From positions 57,978,803 through 58,042,802 of the forward strand of contig OY997588.1 of assembly GCA_963921825.1 (NCBI GenBank): 64,000 nucleotides of DNA, given 5' to 3'. A model generated the notes under the pieces. The model saw only the letters and a program-made list of their open reading frames with translations. It did not search any database and had not been told where the DNA came from. The translations under genes were made by a program, and so were the position numbers. Source of the stretch: Erodium maritimum. Taxonomy: Eukaryota; Streptophyta; Magnoliopsida; Geraniales; Geraniaceae. Shown here piece by piece: positions 21,833-33,230 of this stretch; position 1 is the stretch's first letter, and the number at the start of each line of letters is the position of its first letter.

Positions 21833-22473
21833 GACGACCACACCTTTAAAAGAATAATTACGCTAACACTATCGGCACGCAGTCCTAGAAAAACGATAAA
21901 ACTTCCTGGGGCTTAATAACGTGCACCATGCATATTCATCACATCATACAGCGTGTTATCAAACAGCGTGTTATGATTGGTTTTAATTAGCTTCCAAGTT
22001 TCGAAAATTATTACACGGTTTATCGAAACCGGTTTCAAAACTGAATTTTCCCAACGTTTAATTTTGTGGTTCATCATGATGGTTCCAAACTCATCGCAAT
22101 TCCCCAAATGGTTTAGCCCCGGCATTCTGACTATCCAATAGTCACGACTCGGCATAGCTCCGTCCAACGGAGCCCCATCCGGTCACGGGATCGGCTCCCC
22201 GAGAGTCCCGTCTCGTGACCCCGAAAATTAAACTTTGTCCAAAATAATCAGATTTGATTTTCTTTTGAAAATCACCAATTTCATGCATAAAACCCACACA
22301 CAAGAAATTAAATCATGTTATCAATCAAGCATACATCCAAATATGCCAAAACATGAAATTAAGAAGCTAACATGCAATTTTAAGCACTTTAAATAAAAAA
22401 ACCAGCAAGCACTTCAAAATTTCCAGAACCAAAACTGAAAATTTCAGCTCTTGTTTTTCCCGTTGGTAGCCAT
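21833..22473 (-). other. Copia leader, primer-site-proximal part
   Basis: This is the continuation of the Copia leader that G1 splits. No gene or repeat is visible. Confidence 0.6.
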
Positions 22474-22485
22474 GCTCTGATCCCA
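22474..22485 (-). other. Primer binding site of the minus-strand Copia element
   Basis: The minus strand reads TGGGATCAGAGC, one mismatch from the initiator-Met primer site TGGTATCAGAGC, one base inside the LTR end. It ties the LTR at 22487 to the gag at 8965. Confidence 0.8.
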
Positions 22486-22486
22486 C

Positions 22487-23960
22487 TGTTGGAACTTGAT
22501 GTCGTGCACAAGAGAAACAAGAATTTGCAGCGGAAATTAACCATGAATCAAGTAAATTTAACACTACCAAATATGAAGAACAAAGCTGAATTCAGCAAGG
22601 TTTCAAGAACATCACCTTGTAGTTTTGGTGGAGAGAATGGAAGAATAACACCAACTATGGTTCGGCTTGAGTCCCTTGGACGCCTACGTATCCGAGATGG
22701 AATTAAAGCCAACGTATTCTTGAGTTTGATGGCTCAAGAACATGAACAAAACAACCTTGAAGCTTGGAGGGGGTTCGACCAAGGTAGAAGAAGAAGTTTT
22801 TCTCTCAATTTTTTACTCTTGCATGCTGTTTTCTCCAACCCCTATTGCATGCTTTGTTAAGTGGAATCACTTAACTCCCAACATTAGACAAGTATCCAAG
22901 TCTAGATGCAAGGTGTAGCTAATAAACTACCTAGTTTATTAGTTTAGTGGAAATTGGGTCCCACCCAATTGGTCAACAAGACTAATTAGTCATCAAATGA
23001 CTTAAGTCCTTTTTGGGCCTAGCCTATGTGGGCCGGCCATGGGCCGGCCATGGGCCTCTCCAAGAGAGCCCATGCCGAGCCCAATATGATAGCCGGTCCA
23101 TTATGGCGATCCCCGCCACTATTCCCTCCAACTTAGGTTCGTCATGTTCTTAACGAGTATCAAACTGTCGATGTGACCCTTAGGTCTATGCATGTCGGTA
23201 AGATCAACGTAAAATCCAATTTTACTTGATCTTACTAATGTGGCGACTGACGAGACTCAGTAGTGCTGGACCCTGCATAACGAATCGCGACCTGTCGATT
23301 CTGACCTTTCCGCCGTCCTTGTCATTATCCCTCATCTCCGATATCCTGATTGAGATAAGGAATAGAGCCGTCATCCTTATTATTCTCAATCAATGTTCCT
23401 TGATATATGAGATGACTGACCTTATGATACCTAGTATCATGTGCATAGCCATGCTTTCTTGTCAGTCACTCTCGATCAAGCGGCCGTGAACCAGAAATCT
23501 TTCCTATACCGCGCAGTATGAGCGATTAATCCCTTAGCCGTCTATCATGTCACTCGTGCAGTCCTTCCCCAAGCCAATCCTGGGCGTTATGGAAGCCTAG
23601 TCACGGTGCAACGTTGGACTTTCAGGTCAAACTTGGTTGTTTACTGCATAGCAATCATATAGACTCTTCGTTGTAAGGATACCTGACAAGCAACGACTCT
23701 GAATATGTTCATGACTTAATCTATGAAACATATTCAGGTCGGGTCGTCCAACATCATGTCCCACATGATGTCTATGATCAGACTACGGAACCGTTTCCTA
23801 TGGCCAATAGAACGTAAGCCATCAAGAGTCATATTTCATACTAGTCGCTTCAGCGAAGACTATTGACTAGGGACCTCATCGAGTCTAATCTATCCTGATC
23901 TATGGTTCTATTCGCATGGTGGGCATAGATCGGAAACACACACGACATATTACTCCAACA
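22487..23960 (-). repeat. 5' LTR of the minus-strand Copia element
   Basis: The 1474 bp block begins TGTTGGAACT and ends TACTCCAACA, so it has TGTTGGA/TCCAACA terminal inverted repeats. It borders a primer site on its left. The partner LTR is not in the window, so the target duplication (would be CTTAA at 23961-23965) cannot be checked. The ORF at 22489-22860 inside it is probably chance. Confidence 0.8.
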
Positions 23961-24242
23961 CTTAAGTATTATTAAAAGCCGCTTTATTATATTGCCAACG
24001 ATGATATTTACAATTGGACATTTACGATTGGACTACGGGCATTGAGGCTAACAACTCTACATGAATTAAAGATAGTGAGAAAGCCATCCTATAACTACTT
24101 GAAAATATAGGGGTGTCTTGCTAAGTTATTGGCCCCATTAACAAAAGATGAAAGTTGGTCCTAAAACAGTGGACTGTAGTATATTGGACTAAAGCTAACA
24201 CTTAAGCAATAACAAAAAAAAACGTGATGATGTCATACTATT
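23961..24242. other. Unassigned stretch between two Copia remnants
   Basis: AT-rich DNA; nothing recognised. Confidence 0.3.
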
Positions 24243-25165
24243 CAATAACTACAAAATAAACAAGTGTGACAGATGATAGATGTTAAAACCACAAATGAGG
24301 GATATATGATCCTATATCTATACGCAGAGGACATTCTAATGATAAGGAGTAATGATAAGATGGTAAAGAATACCAAAACCTTGTTAAACCTTAAGTTTGA
24401 CATAATAGAAATGGTACTCGCGGACATGATTTTGGGCAACCAAATCAAACGCTCATCTGATGATGTCATCACAGTACAAAGACAAGATATTGATTAAGTT
24501 CAGGAAGGATACTTGTAATGCTAGAACACCGATAGACATTAGTGAACACTTGTCTAAAATAAAGGTGAAAGCATTGACTATGTATCTCATGAGTTCTACT
24601 AGACCTGGCATTGCAGTCACGGTAAGTACATTGAGCAGACTCAAGAGTAATCCAGGGAAAGACCACAGGACAGCTATTATCAGAGTACTCGGGTACTTAC
24701 AATTCACTCATGACTATGGACTGCACTACACAAGAGAACATGATATTCTTGAAGGATACTCTAATGCTCGTTGAATATATGATATTAAGGATTCAAAAGG
24801 CACGAGTGGATATGTCAGTATTCTAATAGAAGCAGCAATAGACAAACGATCATAACCAGATCCACCATGAAATCTGAGTTTGTGGCCTTTGATAAAACCA
24901 AATGAAGAAGCCAAGTGGCTATGAAACTTCTTGGAGGATAATCTAGACTGGCTAGAACTTGTGCTCAAGGTTTGTGTGCACTGTAATAATCAAGCAACCA
25001 TCAATAGAGCACAAATCTGATTAAACAACTGATCTCAATTGTAGTTATCACTATTGATTTTTCAAGATCAAAAGATAACATCGCGGGTCCGTTAACCAAA
25101 CGGTTAAATAGAGATCTAGTTGAAAAAACATCCAAAGGAATGAGTCTAAAGCCCATAATCAATTA
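24243..25165 (+). pseudogene. Ty1/Copia RT-RNase H remnant
   Basis: The frames encode the tail of a Copia RT (LYAEDILMIRSND, where the family has a YVDD-type box, so the key residues are altered). LADMILGNQIK and LMSSTRPGIAVTVSTLSRL follow, then LGYLQFTHDYGLHYTRE, then the RNase H start (SKGTSGYVS near 24800) and fragments to the family's typical end (about 25075-25165). There are several stops and frame changes, at about 24497, 24772 and after. It is old and non-functional. It is on the strand opposite to the neighbouring Copia LTR, so it is a different element. Its 5' part is missing. Confidence 0.85.
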
Positions 25166-25714
25166 AAGCATTATGTGAAGGAAAAACCCATACTAGTTGA
25201 CTGGAGATCCCAAGATCTAGGTTCAATAGGGCAACCTAATTACATAAACCTTGTGTGGTCACTGTGGGGGACACCCCGAGTCCATTCCTATGATGTAAAC
25301 AGTGATTTAAAACGTGTTGAGGTTAAGCTATGATTGTAAAGTTCCATTGTGCTTCAAGAATATGAGAAAAGAAATCACATATGTGAGAGTGAGGTGGAGT
25401 TGCTTCAAGGGAAACTAATGGGGCTTAGTTGTCTTAAACTCTTGTAGAACCAAGAGATGTCCATGACTTACAGACATAACCATGAGAACCAAAAAAACCG
25501 TGTTTTGTTGGTGTCTATGTGGAACGTATCTTCATTTACATAAACGATATAATAGTTCAAGAACATCGCGTCTACTAGTCAGTCAGTAAAGTAAGTAAAT
25601 CTTCACAAGGGAAGGTTCAAGGGTGGTGCCTACCTATCCTATGTAGATATCATCTATGAGAAGTCACCACCTAGTTGCTTTCCTCTCGCGTTAATTTCTA
25701 TTAATGTGGGGGAT
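25166..25714 (+). other. 3' untranslated region and polypurine tract of the Copia remnant
   Basis: No coding signal. It ends with AATGTGGGGGAT (about 25703-25714), a typical Copia polypurine tract directly before a putative LTR start. Confidence 0.6.
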
Positions 25715-26785
25715 TGCTGGACAAAGTGAGTTTAGACAAGTGGAAATCGTCAACTTGGCGCTCAATTATGTATAGGATCAAATCACCCTAGAACTATGGA
25801 AAGATTAGTTTCGTGTTCTATGAAGTGAGACCCTTCCAACGAGATATTATTAGGTTTAAACGGAAAAGAGGTGAATGAGAAATTAGAGCTCAAAGATCGC
25901 CCGTTAAACTTAGTTGTTCAGAAAATTACAAATGGAAAATGCATCATTCTTGTGTACTTAAACATGGAAAATGCATCATTCTTGTGTACTCAAACATGGA
26001 AAGATTACTAAACTTTCATTGGATTTTATGCAGTGTTGCTTTCAAACCATGTTTGTATTGCTTGGATGGAAGGCTCTATGTGGGACACGAATGCTGCAGT
26101 GGATTTGGGCCCGTGGCGCTAGTTTCGTTTTTCTTCGGTCCGTATTAATATTTCAACAATTAATTTCCAATTTCCAGAATATGGAAATTAAGGAATCTGA
26201 GATTGAAATCTATTTCAGTTTTTGAAATTGATATGCAATTAAGAAAATTTCCGATTTTTATGTTATTTCAAATCTTATAATAATTCCGAAAATATTTTTA
26301 GTTTCTGAATTTTATTTCGAAATTAATATTTAATTTTAGAAATTGTTTATTTCCCAAATTTGATATTTCCGAAAAATTATTATTTCCAAAAAACTCGATC
26401 TCAACTCTCTCCCCTTTTCCTACATAAGGTATGTTCTAGTTCATTATTCAGATATGAAATTTACCTACACAATTTCTCTCCTTCTCCAAGAACAGGCAAC
26501 TGATTTCTTTCTACTCGGTGCTACTTCTCATACACGGTTTCGAGTTCGTTTACGTTGTTATTGTATCTTCGGAGACTTGCTTAAACGGGGCAATAAAAAG
26601 TCTTAAGGAAACCGGTTCGTGGGCCTCGACGAACCAGTTTTCTCTTCGAGTATCGCGTGAGGTTATTGTATCGATTACGTATCGTTTTTACGATTTTGTT
26701 ACTTCATGTACTCTGATTTTCAATAATAATATTTGTTCACTTTTTATCTGTTCTTTATGGTTTGTGGACTAACTTGCCTAGCATA
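25715..26785 (+). repeat. Probable 3' LTR of the Copia remnant
   Basis: Begins TGCTGGACAAAGTG directly after the polypurine tract; the usual start would be TGTTGG. It contains a 32 bp tandem duplication (25932-25963 and 25964-25995, ATGGAAAATGCATCATTC...). It also has a leader-like segment (CGGGGCAATAAAAAGTCTTA near 26586). The right end is uncertain; I place it near 26785, where the character changes. Confidence 0.5.
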
Positions 26786-27636
26786 GGCCATGTTGGGTTT
26801 ATTGTCGGACAAAACGATAAAATTAACCAAAATCTTGTATGAAACGAAAAATAAGGATTTCATTAATGAATCAGGAAAAAAAACAAACACAACAAAACCG
26901 ATTTAAAATAATAAAGTACAACACATAACACCAAACCATTGATCCTTATACCCATGATGGTCATAAAGATTGTATGGGTAGCCAATTCGTCGACATATAT
27001 TTTCGAGGTGTCCATGTCTAACATTACACCAAGAAGTTATTTGGCCGATGAAATGAAAACAGTCTGTCGTGAAGTTTCTCACATACGACAAACACGCAAA
27101 ATATCGATAAAGTTTTCGACTTTACCGGTGAACAACCAAAATGTCGGGAAAGTTGGTCACTTCACCGACCTTAAGGAATTTCACCGACTAAGATACAAAC
27201 TACACCAACTAAATTAGTTGGTAGTTTGTAAAGTAGGTAACATTACCGACGTTTTTGTTGTTCGGTTTCAATATAAATATTATTACGGACGAACACACAA
27301 TTCCGTCAACTATGTAGTACAAGATTCATTAAAGAAACAACACACCATCAATGCATACCCACCTAAAACTACCCCTGAAACTCATCTTTTTTCTTCTTCT
27401 TTTCCCACCTCTGTTTTCTGCACTATTTTAGCTCCCAAATCATCCATCACTCCCAAAAAAAACTTATTATTTCTCACAAAGTTTGATTCAGTCTTTGGTT
27501 GAGAATATGTACTCCTTAAAGCTAAAAATATTATAAGTTTTCTTAGTATATATTGATTATTTTCGTAGATTCATTGATTACATATTTTTTTGATGATTAT
27601 TTTTAAACGGATTTGTAATATATATATATATATATA
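26786..27636. other. Unassigned AT-rich stretch with a hairpin
   Basis: No gene recognised. At about 27198-27230 an inverted repeat (CAAACTAC, CAACTAA / TTAGTTG, GTAGTTTG) can form a hairpin, with ACCGAC motifs on either side (27163, 27182, 27245). These may be degenerate subterminal repeats of a DNA transposon. A TA microsatellite ends the stretch (27615-27636). Confidence 0.35.
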
Positions 27637-27887
27637 GGGTAACTTTCAGGTACAAACCGAAATTCAGGTGTGAAGTACAAATTAATCTAGACCATTGATT
27701 TAGGGGATTGGACGACCACTAAAATTCAGGGGGTGATTGATTACGAAATTAATTACAAAGATATGCATTAATGACATAATCATTACTAATTTTGTTTAAA
27801 TCTAGGCATTTTATTTCACGATCCAAGGGCCTAGATCGATGGTTTTTATTTGTACGAAAGATACCAGTTTGTACTTGAATGTTATCC
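27637..27887. mobile_element. Foldback MITE in a TA microsatellite
   Basis: The 251 bp element has terminal inverted repeats: left GGGTAACTTTCAGGTACAAA, right (inverted) GGATAACATTCAAGTACAAA. The inverted pairing continues inward (ATCTAGACCATTGAT against ATCGATCTAGG). It is flanked by TATATA on both sides. Its ends resemble those of the larger foldback element at 60565-61242. Non-coding. Elements that sit in TA repeats, such as rice Micron elements, are a parallel. Confidence 0.65.
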
Positions 27888-28289
27888 TATGTATATATAA
27901 TTGTAAATTAATTGTTGTGGTTATTAATTAGTACATTTTGTTTATAATTTTGAACGTGGATGATAGGAATTGGATGAGTTCCACGGTAACATAATGCGTA
28001 TAAAGAAGGAGTAAAGGTATTTTATTGACCATTTGGTGAAAAGCTATAAATTACAAAATTCTGATGAGTTTAAGTATCCATGTATGAATTGAACGAACGA
28101 CTGTTTCCGCTCAATGTAGGTTATTATGAAGCACTTGTTAAAAAAGCATAAGATCATGTCAAAATACAGAATATGGAACCATCACAGTGAACATCACCTC
28201 ATGTGGCGAATGAAGAAGTCATGAGAAATGATCCAGAAAAGAAATATGTTGAAGATGTACCATCACTTTGCATACGTGAAAAAAAAGGC
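27888..28289. other. Unassigned stretch
   Basis: Low GC; no ORF, repeat or family recognised. Confidence 0.3.
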
Positions 28290-28467
28290 AAGTTTCAGCA
28301 TTTGTATGAAAGGGTACCAGCGCTTTGAATGGGGAGTACCAAGTTGTGTGCATGCGAACATAGATGTGCGTGTGCACGAAAAGGACATGTTTCGTCCTCC
28401 TGTGAGTTTGTTGCAGTTTGCACAATAAGAACGCGTTCGCATTTAATTCTGAGTATATATATATATA
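28290..28467 (+). repeat. Flanking block B, left copy
   Basis: About 165 bases (TTTCAGCATTTGTATG...TTTAATTCTGAG) followed by (TA)n, near-identical to 60385-60564. The left copy ends at the pararetrovirus array; the right copy ends at a MITE. The pre-insertion locus therefore probably held these blocks in tandem. Confidence 0.75.
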
Positions 28468-29371
28468 CAGTGGGGGAGGGAGGTGTGATTTGGGCCACCA
28501 AACGTTAATAGAACAATAATTATAACAATACAATAAAAATTATTTAAACAGAGTATACACTAAAATAACAATAATATTAATAAACATTAAACAACATTAA
28601 TTTTAATTTTTTTTATTCATTTATTTTTTATTTTTTATTATTTTATTTTTTCTAAATATAATTAAAAATAATAAGTACTTAAATAAAAATAAATATAACA
28701 TACAAGATTACCCTAGACTAACTAAAAACACACTAATTAATTTTTTGACAAATTAAAACACACTAATTAAACTAAAAGACAGATTAAACTAAATGACAGA
28801 TTACACTAGATGATAGAATATGCATATATCCTATCAACATGCAAAAACTAATAACATACTAATTTAATATGCAACAAATAATTATAGGACAAATATTAAC
28901 AACTTATTTTTAAGGATAAATATTAACTACTTAAAACACAAATACTATTAAAACAAAATTATACATAATATTAAAACGAAATAACAGCAATACTAATTAA
29001 ACATAAACATTAACTTTGAACGACAATAAATTTTTTTTAATATAAATAGATAACAACAATGACAATAACAACAATAATTATACGACGATAAACATATTTA
29101 TATCAAACTTAAATATTATAACGAGAATAAACATAAATAAAAACAGACGGTGTAACCAGCCATTTATTTAAGAGTAATTAAACAACAAAATGGAAAATTT
29201 AATACATACATATATTTTTTTAATTAACTTACATGAAATTTGAACGAAGGGAAAAATGGTAATTTTGCCAACTAGAAGACACCACTTGAAGGGAGTTGTG
29301 TAGGAGAACTTTCGTAACTTTGCTGAATTTTCTCCAAAATTGTTGTGTGTTGGAGCCATGCATCCAACCTT

Positions 29372-29381
29372 CTATTTATAG
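29372..29381 (-). promoter_or_regulatory. TATA box of the viral pregenomic promoter, copy 1
   Basis: The minus strand reads CTATAAATAG, followed within about 30 bases by the presumed start of the leader. The second copy (55712-55721) reads CTCTAAATAG, so its TATA core is mutated. Assignment as promoter rests on sequence and on position between ORF2 and the leader. Confidence 0.6.
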
Positions 29382-29680
29382 CCCACATGCAATCATTTAT
29401 GGGTTGAAAGAGCATGGGTCTTCGTGAGATGGACCTCCAAAACACTTCAAGACAAGGCTTCATAATGCACAAGAGGACGAATGAGTTGAAATATATTGTC
29501 TTTTTGCTCCAATTATGCATATGCTCCAAATTTGCCAAGTTGGAGATAAACCAACCAATGATGACCCAAGTAATAATTATTTGCTGTAATGTTTGCAATT
29601 TTCGGATTTTTCCTTTTTTTTAAATAGTAATAATAATAATAATAATAAAATATTATTAATTATTACTATTGATTTTTTTT

Positions 29681-29708
29681 TACGGTTAAACCGTATTATG
29701 AATAATAC
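29681..29708. repeat. Pair of perfect palindromes in the viral intergenic region
   Basis: TACGGTTAAACCGTA (29681-29695) overlaps GTATTATGAATAATAC (29693-29708). Both are kept exactly in the second copy (56029-56056) although the surroundings have drifted. Confidence 0.6.
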
Positions 29709-29777
29709 AACATACAAAGAAAGATAATTTTGTTTTTGCTTTTTTTTTCATTTCTTTTCTTTTTTCTCTTTTTTTTC

Positions 29778-30213
29778 ATTAGTGTAATGTGTCATTTAGT
29801 TTAATATGTCTTTTAGTTTAATTAGTGTTTTTAATTTTTCAAAGAATTAATTATTGTTATTTTAGTATTTATTTTTATTTAAGTACTTATTATTTTAAAT
29901 TATATTTAGAAAAAATAAATAAATAAATAAAATAAATGAATAAAATAAATTAAAATTAATGTTGTTTAATGTTTATTAATATTATTTTTATTTTAGTGTA
30001 TACTTTGTTTCAATAATTTTTATTGTATTGTTATAATTATTGTTCTATTAACGTTTGGTGGCCCAAATCACGCCTCCCTCCCCCACTGGTATTAGAGCCT
30101 CCCGGTAGGTCAGAAAGATTCTTGTTACAATTTTAGCATCCACATCTACATTTTTTGGCATCACTAAATTTAAAGTTGGCATAAGAAACGGTGTTTGTAT
30201 CTGTTGTGAGTCT
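29778..30213 (+). other. Viral leader (plus orientation) up to the solo LTR
   Basis: This is the inverted counterpart of 28468-28800, continuing through the primer site into unique leader sequence. The solo LTR at 30214 interrupts it. The leader resumes at 33118 and leads to the movement protein ATG at 33231. Confidence 0.7.
30087..30098 (+). other. Primer binding site of the pararetrovirus
   Basis: TGGTATTAGAGC, one mismatch from the initiator-Met complement used by Caulimoviridae. By convention this is genome position 1. The inverted copy at 28468 ends after the first two bases of this motif. Confidence 0.75.
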
Positions 30214-33112
30214 TGTAAGAACGACTCCCGGTCAACGCCAGTCAAATCGGCGAAAAACAGGAAAATTTAAATTTTTTGGACAGACACCTAAATGAACCTA
30301 AATTTGACCCCGGTGATCATACCGAACTTGAGTTGACCCCGATATCGACCAAAATGAGTTCTGGGGGACTCAGGGCAACTTTCTGACCAATTTGTGAATG
30401 GTTGACTTTTTGTTGGAAAAGACAACTGAGCGACGTTTTGGTCCATTCGAGGTCCGTATTGGATCCAAAAAGCTTAGCCGTCGCCACAACGGTCTTAGTT
30501 GAGCCGTTTCCTTGTAGCCCGTGAAGTTTCATAATTTCTTAGAAAATGTGCCCGTTCGAGGCCCGAGACGGCCGAATTTCGCGAATCTGACTGAAAAATA
30601 TCTAGAAGATATTTTCCAAAAGGGGTGGGACCCACTTTCCACATGTCACCAATGTGGTGGTGTTAGGTAACATTGCACAAAACAAAGGAAGACCCATATG
30701 GGGGGGGGGGTGGTGTTCGGCCACTTTCAAAAAAAAAAGGAAAAAAAAGAGAGTTTGAAGAGAGAGAGAAAGGACATAGAAAGAGGAGAGAAGGATGAGA
30801 GAAAAAGAGAAGGGGGTTTTAGGGTTTTGCTATTTCCCGACTATCCAACCGGTGGATCGTCTCAACGATCAAGGAATCGAGCTCCCATCGTCATTCCCTA
30901 CGGTGAGCACCCTTTTGATTTTCGTTTTGGTACGTTTAAAGTTTAGGGTTTGGGTGAGTTGAGCTGTGGGGTTCGTTGGAGGCGTTTTCCGGTGACCGGA
31001 GGCTCGAGGGAGCTCCGGCCACCGTGGATGGTGGCTGCCGGAGTTGGGGGTGGCTGGCCGGAGCTAGGGGCGGCCACCATGGTGGTGAACCGGCCCAAAA
31101 CCGGCCCAGCCACCCACGTCCCTTGATGGCCGGGTGGGGCCCACGTGCTCGGGTCTCGGGTTTTCGTGTTCGGGTGGTTTAGGACGATCCCCAAGTCGTT
31201 AATCCACAGCCGGAACGAATTTTGGAATTAAATTGTAAAAATTGTAAATGACGGGTTTAGAAAATTTAAACGCGAATTAAATTTCTCGGAAGTCGGAAAT
31301 TGATTCCTTCGATTGCGTTGGAACCCTTGAATTATTCTAAGAACGTAGAAACGAAAACGGGAATTTTCGGAGCCCCGGAAGGATGTTTTCCAATCCCGGG
31401 TAGATTCGCCGAGTCGGGCGAAACGGGCCTTTCCGGGCCCATTATTGACAATGTCGAGTAATTGGCAAGTTTGGGAGTGATCGACATTGTCGGGGTTGAG
31501 TTTCGGCGTCAAATTCATTAAAATTCAGCTTTGTCTCAAAACTCAAAAAGTGTTTTAATTGTGATCTTGTTAGACCGTGTCGAGGACCGCGGAAAGGGAA
31601 AGCTAGGCGAGTGATCGTGAGCACGCCGGAGCTTGGTTGGGAACTTATGGGAAAGCGTACGAGGTAGGGAAAATTAGCCGGATCTCGGCTCTGATTAGGG
31701 AAAGTTAACAGTAGAAATTCATGTGACACTTGGTGTCGTGGGTTAAGTAAGTTTATCGAACAATAGAAAGGCAGGCGACACCGGGTGGTGTCGTATGATA
31801 CGGGAACGTATCGAACAATAGAAATGCATGTGACACTTAGTAGTGTCGTAGGAGCAGTGAACGTATTGATATTAGAAATACTGGAGGCATTCAGTTATGC
31901 CCGGAGGTTGATTGTATTGTTTGTGGGTGGCCATGAGTGCCCGTGGGGTGTTGAACCCGTATTTTATTGTTGGCATATTGGGTGGCCATGAGTGCTCGTG
32001 GGGTGTTGAACCCGTATTTTATTGTTGGTGTCTTGCGTGGCCATGAGTGCTCGTGGGGTTGTTGAACCCGTATTGTACTGTTGGTGTATCTTGGGTGGCC
32101 ATGAGTGCTCGTGGGGTTGTTGAACTCGTGTTTTACTGTTGGTGTCTTGGGTGGCCATGAGTTCCTGTGGGGTGTTAAACTTGTGTTGTTACTGTTTGTT
32201 GATCTTTGGTCGTGATTGTGGTTGCCTTAGGTTGGGGGCCCGACAGAGATCGGGGGAAGTTGCGTGGGGTTTGGCTAGCTTTCCGAAAGAGATCGGTAAA
32301 GTTGAGCATTCGTTGGCTAGCTTTCCGACAGAGATCAGTAAAGTTGAGCATTCTTTGGCTAGCCTTCCGATAGGGATCGATAAGGTTGAGCATTCTGTTG
32401 CGATGAAGGGCGACTCCCCTTCCGACTAGCTATCGGAAAAGTAGTGTTGTGTATATCTCTAACAGGTCGACCGCCTGGCCCGACAGAGGTCGGAGGAAGT
32501 TGTGTGAGGCAGGCTCAAGCCCAGCCGGTTAGCAACCGGCACTGAGCAGCTGGAGTGCGATCCTTTGTGATCTTGTTTAGAGTGCGATCCTTTGTGATCT
32601 TGGGTGTTGCGTGGTTATCTTTTGAGTCTTTGGTGGAGGTCGTAACTGCTGTGTCGGGTCTACATTACGTGTCCGGTTGTTGAGTTGGTTGGGGAAAGTA
32701 ACAGTTCGTGTGTCAGTCGAGTTACTTGAGTTGGGGATAGTAACCCCCGGTGTTTGGTTGGTTGTTGGTGTTTCCGGCATTATCTGTTAGTATGTCGTAG
32801 TCAGTCTGATATCCGTGGTGGTGAGCGAACGCTCACCCCTAGCTGCTTTTCCTACAGGTACTGGTCGCGAGACGGAATAGGGGAGCTCTCGAAGCTTGAA
32901 GAGCTTGGAGCGGGAGTCCGGGTTTCCTTTTGAGTTTAGAGACGTACGCCATGTCTTTTGTCCGCTTGTTGGGACGTGCTTTTGAGTTGTAAATTATTAT
33001 TTTGATTAACTAAATGGTGATTTTAAGCGATTTATTTAAAAGGTTTGAAAATGGTTTTATTGTTTTACCGTTCGCATTCCGTGTTCGGTTCTACTGAATT
33101 CGGGGCGTGACA
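30214..33112 (+). mobile_element. Solo Gypsy LTR 1, inserted in the viral leader
   Basis: TGTAAGAACG to GGGGCGTGACA, 2899 bp, with a perfect 5 bp target duplication AGTCT (30209-30213 and 33113-33117). There is no internal sequence, so it arose by LTR-LTR recombination of a full element of the same family as G1-G3. It carries its own version of the minisatellite (31920-32170) and of the second repeat cluster (32240-32400). Confidence 0.93.
31920..32170 (+). repeat. Minisatellite in solo LTR 1
   Basis: About five units of roughly 58 bp containing GGGTGGCCATGAGTGC[CT]CGTG and GTTGAACCCGTATT. Confidence 0.85.
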
Positions 33113-33230
33113 AGTCTTCTTGAGGTAGTAGTGTCGGCTTTGAGTCCGTTTCAAATCTACCTACTATAGCAACAATTCACACATTTATTCTTTGCCCTCT
33201 AAAAGTTTAGTTCTACCAGAACTTTATGCC

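Larger units (their letters stand above)
28468..29777 (-). other. Viral intergenic region and leader, first inverted copy
   Basis: Read on the minus strand this runs from a polypurine tract (29777-29740), through palindromes and a TATA promoter, into an AT-rich leader that ends at CCCCCACTG (28468-28476). The outer part (28468-28800) is the inverted repeat of 29778-30088. Almost the whole stretch from 28790 is repeated at 55134-56110. It has no coding content. Confidence 0.75.

Noticed and set aside
22489-22860. 123-codon plus-strand ORF
   Set aside because: It lies in the antisense direction within the Copia LTR and has no family.
26903-27091. Minus-strand 62-codon ORF
   Set aside because: Short, AT-rich region, no recognisable motif, no partner exon.
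28468-30088. A hAT- or Mutator-like transposon with long terminal inverted repeats (CAGTGGGG ends)
   Set aside because: No target duplication at its edges, and the inner sequence is the viral intergenic region found again next to ORF2 at 55134-56075. An inverted viral duplication fits better.
30060-30110. LTR end plus primer site of an LTR retrotransposon
   Set aside because: The primer site is real, but it is followed by a movement protein, the polymerase has a YIDD box with no integrase, and no paired LTR exists. A pararetrovirus explains this better.
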